From DASPOF01 sp035626155 (GTDB taxonomy: Bacteria; Desulfobacterota; Binatia; Binatales; Binataceae): DNA of 36,443 nt. Positions 31,431-36,443 of the stretch are shown one piece after another. Within the stretch, counting starts at the first letter, position 1. Each line of letters opens with the position of its first letter. A model generated the notes under the pieces. The model did not search any database. It saw nothing but the letters and a program-made list of their open reading frames with translations, and was not told where the DNA came from. Location: the NCBI GenBank assembly GCA_035626155.1, contig DASPOF010000035.1, positions 1 through 36,443 on the forward strand, written 5' to 3'. Both the position numbers and the translations under genes were made by a program.

Positions 31431-31676
31431 ATGCCGCATCCGGGCGATTCTAATGCGCTGTTTCGTTGCGTGATCTGCCGGCGTCCGACGCACGAATGGT
31501 TCATGCGCGTGGCGGTCGAGGACGCCGCCGGGTTCCGACAGGAGGCCTTTATCTGCGCCAACTGCGCGGTTAAGCTGCGGCTTGCCTCCGAGAAAACGCG
31601 CGACCTGCAAATCGGCCCCTGGGTGCGCGAGGCGGTCGCGCGCGTGCTGCGCGGCAAGGCCGAGAACGAGGAATAA
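31431..31676 (+). CDS. Small zinc-ribbon protein upstream of lysK
   Basis: The protein has 81 residues with two CxxC pairs, CVIC (Cys13, Cys16) and CANC (Cys42, Cys45), about 25 residues apart, the spacing of a zinc ribbon. The rest is a short helix rich in Arg and Glu. I recognise no specific family. The ATG at 31431 is chosen over earlier in-frame codons because AGGA precedes it and the promoter box at 31415 lies upstream. The stop is 6 bases before the lysK ATG, so the two are probably co-transcribed. Confidence 0.7.
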   Translation: MPHPGDSNALFRCVICRRPTHEWFMRVAVEDAAGFRQEAFICANCAVKLRLASEKTRDLQIGPWVREAVARVLRGKAENEE

Positions 31677-31682
31677 TCATCG

Positions 31683-33305
31683 ATGGCGGCGGGAACGCAA
31701 TCGGGAAGCGCACACTCCGCGCCCGCAAGCGCGGAACTGTGGCCCCATGAGGAGGCGCTCAAGGTCGCCGAGCGAGTGCGCGGCTACGAGCCGTCGCAGC
31801 CGGTCATCTTCGAATGCGGCTTCGGGCCCTCCGGCCTGCCTCATCTGGGCACGATGTGCGAAGTGCTGCGTCCAAGTTACGTGCGGCACGCATTCCAGAT
31901 GCTCGGCACGCAGAGGCCCACGCGGCTGCTCGTCTTCATCGATGACATGGACGGGCTGCGCAAGGTTCCCGAGAACGTCCCGCGCCGCGATGAACTCGTG
32001 CGCCACCTCGGCGAGCCGGTATGCGTCATCGCCGACCCGTTTGAGTGTTGCAAGAGCTTCGCCGATCACATGATCGGGCTGCTCGGCGCGTTCCTTGCGC
32101 CCGTTGAGGTCGATCACGAGCTGATTCGCGCCTCCGAGATGTACAGCAGCGGGCGGTTCGACGAGGCGCTCAAGCTGATTCTCATGCGGCACAAGGAGAT
32201 CATCGAGATCATCGCGCCGACGCTCCGCGAGGAGAACCGCGCGGGATGGTCGCCGATCATGCCGGTGTGTCCGCAATGCGGCCAGATCAATGCGACCGCC
32301 GTGACCGGGTACCATCCCGAGCGCGCCGTGGTCGAGTTCTCGTGCCAGACGAGCGCGGCCGGCGCGCGCGGATGCGGGTGGAGCGGGGAGCAGAGCGTGC
32401 TCGGCGGAAAGTCGAAGGCCGGATGGAAGGTGGACTGGGCGCTTCGATGGTTCGTGCTCAAAGTCGATTACGAGCTTTACGGCAAGGACCTGATCGACTC
32501 GGCGCGGCTGTCGAGCCGAATACTGCGAGTGCTGGACGGCGATCCCCCGCTCGGCTTTCCGTTCGAGATGTTCCTCGATGAGATGGGCGGCAAGATTTCC
32601 AAGTCCGTCGGCAACGGCGTCGAGGTCGAGCAGTGGCAGCGCTACGCGCCGATCGAGGTGCTCAAATACTTTCTGCTCCGCAACCCGCGCCGGGCGCGCA
32701 GGCTGTATCTCGAGGCGCTCCCGCAGCAGGTGGATGAATACCTCGACGCGCTGCGCGCGTACGCGGCGGCGCCCGACGACGAGGCGCGCGGGAACCTGCC
32801 GCTCGCCCTGGTGTTGCAGCGAAAAAGCCCGCGCCGATTCGACTCCGAGCTTTCGTTTTCGATGATGATGAACCTGGTCGCGGCCCTCGGCAGCTCCGAC
32901 CGCAAGTTCATCTGGAGCTACCTACAGCGCTATGACGCGGCGATCGCATCCAATCCCGAGACCGAGGCGATGGGGCACGCGCTGATGGATTGCGCGATCA
33001 ACTTTTACAAGGATTTCGTCGAGCCGACCAAGCAGGCGTTCGTTCCGTCAGAGGGCGAGCGCGAGCAGCTCGGGAAGTTCGCCGCGTACCTGGTCGCCAA
33101 TGCCGATGCGAGCGCGGAGGAAATCGAGCGGAAGATCTACGATCTGGGCCGCGAGCATTACGACAAGCCCGGCAAGATCTTTCCGCTCATGTACCGGGCG
33201 ATCCTCGGCCAGGAGCGCGGCCCGCGCCTGGGCGCGTTCATCCGGCTCGCCACGCCCGCGCGAATCGTCGAACTCCTGCACGCCGCGGCCGCGCGCACTC
33301 CCTGA
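31683..33305 (+). CDS. lysK: Class I lysyl-tRNA synthetase
   Basis: This 540-residue class I enzyme charges tRNA-Lys. The HIGH-type motif is in GPSGLPHLGT (48-57) and the KMSKS-type motif is KISKS (304-308). A zinc finger-like insert includes CPQC (Cys196, Cys199) and later Cys221 and Cys231. It is unrelated to the common class II LysS. Class I LysRS is mostly archaeal but is found in alphaproteobacteria, spirochaetes and scattered other bacteria. No class II LysS is in the window, so whether the genome has both is unknown. Confidence 0.95.
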   Translation: MAAGTQSGSAHSAPASAELWPHEEALKVAERVRGYEPSQPVIFECGFGPSGLPHLGTMCEVLRPSYVRHAFQMLGTQRPTRLLVFIDDMDGLRKVPENVPRRDELVRHLGEPVCVIADPFECCKSFADHMIGLLGAFLAPVEVDHELIRASEMYSSGRFDEALKLILMRHKEIIEIIAPTLREENRAGWSPIMPVCPQCGQINATAVTGYHPERAVVEFSCQTSAAGARGCGWSGEQSVLGGKSKAGWKVDWALRWFVLKVDYELYGKDLIDSARLSSRILRVLDGDPPLGFPFEMFLDEMGGKISKSVGNGVEVEQWQRYAPIEVLKYFLLRNPRRARRLYLEALPQQVDEYLDALRAYAAAPDDEARGNLPLALVLQRKSPRRFDSELSFSMMMNLVAALGSSDRKFIWSYLQRYDAAIASNPETEAMGHALMDCAINFYKDFVEPTKQAFVPSEGEREQLGKFAAYLVANADASAEEIERKIYDLGREHYDKPGKIFPLMYRAILGQERGPRLGAFIRLATPARIVELLHAAAARTP

Positions 33306-33336
33306 CGGAATCTCGCGCCCGTCGCCGCGTTCCGTC
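33304..33336. terminator. Inverted repeat between convergent lysK and hemW, possible terminator
   Basis: GACGGAA (33304-33310) and TTCCGTC (33330-33336) form a perfect 7-bp stem with a GC-rich 19-base loop, starting within the lysK stop. No T-run follows. Placement between two converging genes is the main reason to suggest termination. Confidence 0.3.
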
Positions 33337-33351
33337 GGGGACGGGTCATTA

Positions 33352-34515
33352 CTACACGAACTCGGCGAAGACCGAATCGGCAAGTTCCAGTCCGCGATCG
33401 GTGAGCACGATCCGGCCGCATCGGCGCGCAAGCAGGCCTCCATCGAACAGGCGCGCCGCGCGCGCGCCGAAGAGGTCATCGAACTCGACGCCGAAGCGCG
33501 CGCGGAAGTCTGCAAGCGCGAAACCATCGCGAAGCCTGAGGTTGAGGAACACGAACTCCGCCTGCCCCGTGCGCCGATCGATCGTCTCCGCGCCGGCCTC
33601 GGCGACCCCCTCCGCCAAAACGCGGTCGATGTATCGCCACGGGATGCGCTCGTTCCACCATCGCCGGCCGTACGCATTCTCCGACTCGGCCGCGCCGAGC
33701 GTGAAACTGTGTGCGCCCGCGCCGATTCCGAGGTAACTCTCCGCGCGCCAGTAGGCGAGATTGTGGCGCGCCTCGCGCCCCGGCCGCGCGTAGTTCGAAA
33801 TCTCGTACATCGCGTACCCGCGCGCTGGCAGCTCCGTGCGCACCGCGGCGTACATCGCGGCTTGTTCGTCGGCGGGCAGGGGCCGGATGCGGCCGCGCTT
33901 CATGTCCGCGAAAAATGGCGTCCCTTCTTCGAATGTCAAGTTGTAGGCGGAGATATGGTCAGGGCCGAGCGCGGCGGCCTCGGCGATATCGCGCGTCACA
34001 TCGGCGACGGTTTGTCCGGGAACCCCGAAGATGAGGTCGAGGTTGAGGCGCTCGAACCCGGCGCGATGCGCCAGGCGCGCGGCCTGCCGGGTTTCATCCG
34101 CGTTATGGATTCGCCCGAGATACTTGAGCGTCGCATCGTCGAATGACTGCGCGCCGAAGCTCAGCCGGTTCACCCCCGCCGCGCGCAGGCCGTCGAGCTT
34201 GGCCGCATCGACGGTCCCCGGATTCGCCTCGAGCGTTATCTCCGCATCCGGGTCGATTCCGAACCGGCCCGCGGCCGCATCGAGAATCGATCCTATCGAT
34301 CGTGCCGAAAACAGCGACGGAGTGCCGCCGCCGAAGAAGATCGTCTTGAGCCGCTCGCCGCTAAACGGCGGCCCGCTCGACCGATGGGCGAGTTCCGCGA
34401 TCAGCGCGCTCGTGTAGTCCGCCTCGGGCCACGACGATGCCGCATGCGAATTGAAATCGCAGTACGGGCACTTGGCCTGACAGTACGGAATGTGGATATA
34501 GAGCGAGAGGCTCAA
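33352..34515 (-). CDS. hemW: Radical SAM heme chaperone HemW
   Basis: The protein has 387 residues. The radical SAM cluster motif is YCQAKCPYCDFNSHA (Cys12, Cys16, Cys19), identical in pattern to E. coli HemW. The glycine-rich SAM segment is IFFGGGTPSLF. Further family segments are EANPG, RLSFGAQSFD and ISAYNLTFEEGTPF, and the C-terminal HemN domain is present. HemW was long annotated as oxygen-independent coproporphyrinogen III oxidase but acts as a heme-binding chaperone. A short possible gene remnant ends 6 bases upstream. Confidence 0.93.
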   Translation of the reverse strand: MSLSLYIHIPYCQAKCPYCDFNSHAASSWPEADYTSALIAELAHRSSGPPFSGERLKTIFFGGGTPSLFSARSIGSILDAAAGRFGIDPDAEITLEANPGTVDAAKLDGLRAAGVNRLSFGAQSFDDATLKYLGRIHNADETRQAARLAHRAGFERLNLDLIFGVPGQTVADVTRDIAEAAALGPDHISAYNLTFEEGTPFFADMKRGRIRPLPADEQAAMYAAVRTELPARGYAMYEISNYARPGREARHNLAYWRAESYLGIGAGAHSFTLGAAESENAYGRRWWNERIPWRYIDRVLAEGVAEAGAETIDRRTGQAEFVFLNLRLRDGFALADFRARFGVEFDDLFGARAARLFDGGLLARRCGRIVLTDRGLELADSVFAEFV

Positions 34516-34521
34516 CTTGGC

Positions 34522-34620
34522 TTACCGTCCCTTGAACTGCGGCGGACGCTTCTCCTGGCGGCGATTGACGCCGCCGGCGCGCTCGTCGATGAGGCGCTCG
34601 AATGCCGTCGCACGATCCAT
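34522..34620 (-). pseudogene. Possible 3' remnant of an enoyl-CoA hydratase-like gene
   Basis: A leftward frame of 32 codons ends QEKRPPQFKGR followed by a stop. That ending resembles the C-terminus of many crotonase-family enoyl-CoA hydratases (EKRxPxFxGR). Nothing upstream in any frame extends the similarity. It is either a decayed 3' end or a chance match, or a short peptide gene starting at the ATG 34620. Confidence 0.3.
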
Positions 34621-34692
34621 TTTACGGCGCGATGCGCCGGCCTGGCTACGGCAGGGTCCCGCCGGATAGAGGCACGAGGGGGCGGCGGCGGC

Positions 34693-34698
34693 TATACT
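34693..34698 (+). promoter_or_regulatory. Possible -10 box for murJ
   Basis: TATACT matches five of six consensus positions in otherwise GC-rich DNA and lies 55 bases before the murJ start. No good -35 is visible. Confidence 0.3.
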
Positions 34699-34753
34699 TG
34701 AGCGACTCCTGAGCTGAGGGCGTGGCGCGATCGCAACCAACCGTCAAACCGAT

Positions 34754-36373
34754 GTGAATCCCCGCACCGGCGCTGCAAGCGAAACCGGCGGCCAGAGCGC
34801 GGCGCAAATCGCGCCGAGCCGCGCCGGCATGGTCGCATCGGGGATTCTGCTCAGCCGAATCGCGGGGCTGGTCCGCGAGAGCATCTTCGCCCACTTCCTC
34901 GGCAATTCGGCGGCCGCCGATGCGTTCAAGGCGGGCTTTCGGATTCCCAACATCCTGCAAAATCTCTTCGGCGAGGGAATCCTCTCCGCCTCGTTCATCC
35001 CGGTTTACAGCCGGCTGCTGGGCGAGGGCGACGTCGAGACCGCCGACATGGTCGCGTGGGGCGTGGGCGCGCTTCTTAGCCTCGCCTGCGCGATTCTGGT
35101 CGCGATCGGGGTCGCCGCCGCGCCCTACCTGATCGAGGTCATCGCGCCGGGCTTCCAGGGCGACAAGCGCGATCTGACCGTCACGATCGTCCGAGTGCTG
35201 TTTCCCGGCGCGGGCTTGCTCGTGATGTCTGCGTGGTGCCTCGGCGTGCTCAACAGCCACCATCGCTTTTTCGCCTCGTACGCGGCGCCGGTTGCGTGGA
35301 ACCTCGCGATAATCGCGGCGCTCGCGCTCTACGGCCCGCATCGCACGCAGGACAATCTCGCGATAGATGTCGCATGGGGCTCCGTCGTGGGCGCCGCGCT
35401 GCAAATCCTCGTGCAATTGCCGCAGGCGCTCGCGCTGTTGCGCGCACTTCGGATCGATTTCGCAAGGATCGCCGAGCCGCTGCGGACCGTGTTCAATAAT
35501 TTGACGCCGGTAGTCGCAAGCCGCGGCGTCGGACAGGTCAGCGCATACGTCGATAATCTGCTCGCGAGCCTGCTTCCGACCGGCGCAGTCGCGGCGATCA
35601 ACTACGGCCAAATCCTCTACATGCTGCCGGTGAGCCTGTTCGGGTTTTCGGTTGCGGCCTCGGAGCTTCCCACGATGTCGCGCGCATCGGGAACGCCCGA
35701 GCAGGTGAGCGCGCTCCTGCGCGCGCGGCTTAACGCGGGGCTTCGGCAGATCGCATTCCTGGTAGTCCCGTCGGCGGCGGCGTTCGCGCTGCTCGGCGAT
35801 GTGATCATCGCGCTGATATTCCAGTCGGGCCACTTCACGCACGGCGATGCGGTTTACGTATGGGCGGTGCTGGCGGGCTCGGCAGTGGGATTGCTGGCGA
35901 CCACGATGGGCCGACTCTACAACTCCGCATTCTATGCGCTCTGGGACACGCGGACGCCGCTTCGATTCGCGCTGGTCCGCGTGTCGCTAACGCTGGTCCT
36001 TGGCTATCTGTGCGCGATACCGCTGCCGCCGGCGATTGGGATCGCGACGCGCTGGGGTGTGGCGGGCCTGTCGGCATCGGCGGGCGTCTCGGCGTGGGTC
36101 GAGTTCGCGCTGCTCAGGTGGCGGCTCAATCAGCGCGTCGGATGGACCGGGCTTGATCGCACCTTCCTGGCGAAGCTATGGGCGATCGCGCTGGTCGCGG
36201 CGGGCGCGGGATTCGGATTGAAGCTAATCGAGGCGGGGATGGGCCCGCGCATCCAGGGCCTGACGATCATCCCGCTCTATGGCGCAATTTACCTGGGCGG
36301 GGCCTGGATGCTCGGGATGCGCGAGTTCGACCAGTTCGTCGCGCAGGTCCGCCGCCAACTGCTCGGGCGGTGA
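34754..36373 (+). CDS. murJ: Lipid II flippase MurJ (MviN family)
   Basis: The protein has 539 residues with about 14 membrane helices. It moves lipid II across the inner membrane for peptidoglycan synthesis. The MurJ signature stands near the N-terminus: ILLSRIAGLVRESIFAHFLG, then ADAFKAGFRIPNILQNLFGE with the conserved GEG and SASFIPVYSR. Later family segments are GVGQVSAYVDNLLASLLPTG and LYNSAFYALWDTRTPLRFAL. Translation begins at a GTG; about 25 polar residues precede the first helix, so the true start may be slightly further in. It is the last gene; the final 70 bases show nothing recognisable. Confidence 0.95.
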   Translation: MNPRTGAASETGGQSAAQIAPSRAGMVASGILLSRIAGLVRESIFAHFLGNSAAADAFKAGFRIPNILQNLFGEGILSASFIPVYSRLLGEGDVETADMVAWGVGALLSLACAILVAIGVAAAPYLIEVIAPGFQGDKRDLTVTIVRVLFPGAGLLVMSAWCLGVLNSHHRFFASYAAPVAWNLAIIAALALYGPHRTQDNLAIDVAWGSVVGAALQILVQLPQALALLRALRIDFARIAEPLRTVFNNLTPVVASRGVGQVSAYVDNLLASLLPTGAVAAINYGQILYMLPVSLFGFSVAASELPTMSRASGTPEQVSALLRARLNAGLRQIAFLVVPSAAAFALLGDVIIALIFQSGHFTHGDAVYVWAVLAGSAVGLLATTMGRLYNSAFYALWDTRTPLRFALVRVSLTLVLGYLCAIPLPPAIGIATRWGVAGLSASAGVSAWVEFALLRWRLNQRVGWTGLDRTFLAKLWAIALVAAGAGFGLKLIEAGMGPRIQGLTIIPLYGAIYLGGAWMLGMREFDQFVAQVRRQLLGR

Positions 36374-36443
36374 GGAAGGACTCGTTGCGTTCCGCGAGTT
36401 GGCCTTCAGCCGAGCGCCCGTGGATCAATTGGCCTCATTACTC

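Overview
The window is high-GC bacterial chromosome, about 36.4 kb and densely coding. The gene set points to a Gram-negative: lptC and lptA, a BtuB-type TonB receptor, an RND tripartite efflux system, rpoN, glnE and murJ. It also has a class I lysyl-tRNA synthetase, an adenosylhomocysteinase with archaeal/Thermotoga-like sequence features, and a UGA-encoded selenoprotein of the GrdB family. That mix fits an uncultured proteobacterium-like lineage (deltaproteobacterial or Binatota-like). The lineage is an inference from gene content only; there is no rRNA gene. I saw no phage, insertion sequence, CRISPR array or tRNA gene.

Layout. Positions 1-3200 hold the truncated start of a leftward gene, the selenoprotein (416-1267, in-frame TGA at 881-883), a MAPEG protein, thiol peroxidase and a methyltransferase. 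Positions 3260-5645 are a cobalamin-riboswitch unit: promoter, riboswitch, intrinsic terminator, then btuB. GlnE (leftward) and a glutathione transferase (rightward) diverge around 8.7 kb. A DUF3313 lipoprotein ends convergently against a leftward heavy-metal efflux operon (17231 to 10699): a small Cys-rich exported protein, an outer-membrane factor, an adaptor with a C-terminal YtkA-like domain, and a CusA-type RND pump.

Positions 17523-19605 hold an Fe-S protein with an N-terminal winged helix, tightly followed by hypA and hypB. Positions 19731-25001 are the conserved order lptC-lptA-rpoN-hpf-ptsN-rapZ, lacking lptB at its usual place. An SDR and a VTT/TVP38 membrane protein follow. A leftward SAM-cycle block (HPr, metK, ahcY) comes next. 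metK has its own promoter and a leader that can fold as a hairpin plus a possible pseudoknot directly before its ribosome binding site. After a cluster of palindromic REP-like repeats (29871-30019) come a DHH phosphoesterase, a small zinc-ribbon protein with class I LysRS, hemW, and murJ.

Themes. Metal and redox homeostasis recurs (copper/silver efflux, nickel chaperones, B12 uptake, thiol peroxidase, GST, selenoprotein), as do nitrogen/PTS-Ntr control (GlnE, RpoN, PtsN, HPr, RapZ) and methyl metabolism (MetK, AhcY). The most notable items are the selenoprotein with a well-formed bacterial SECIS, the metK leader, the REP-like cluster, and the RapZ with a degenerate Walker A motif.
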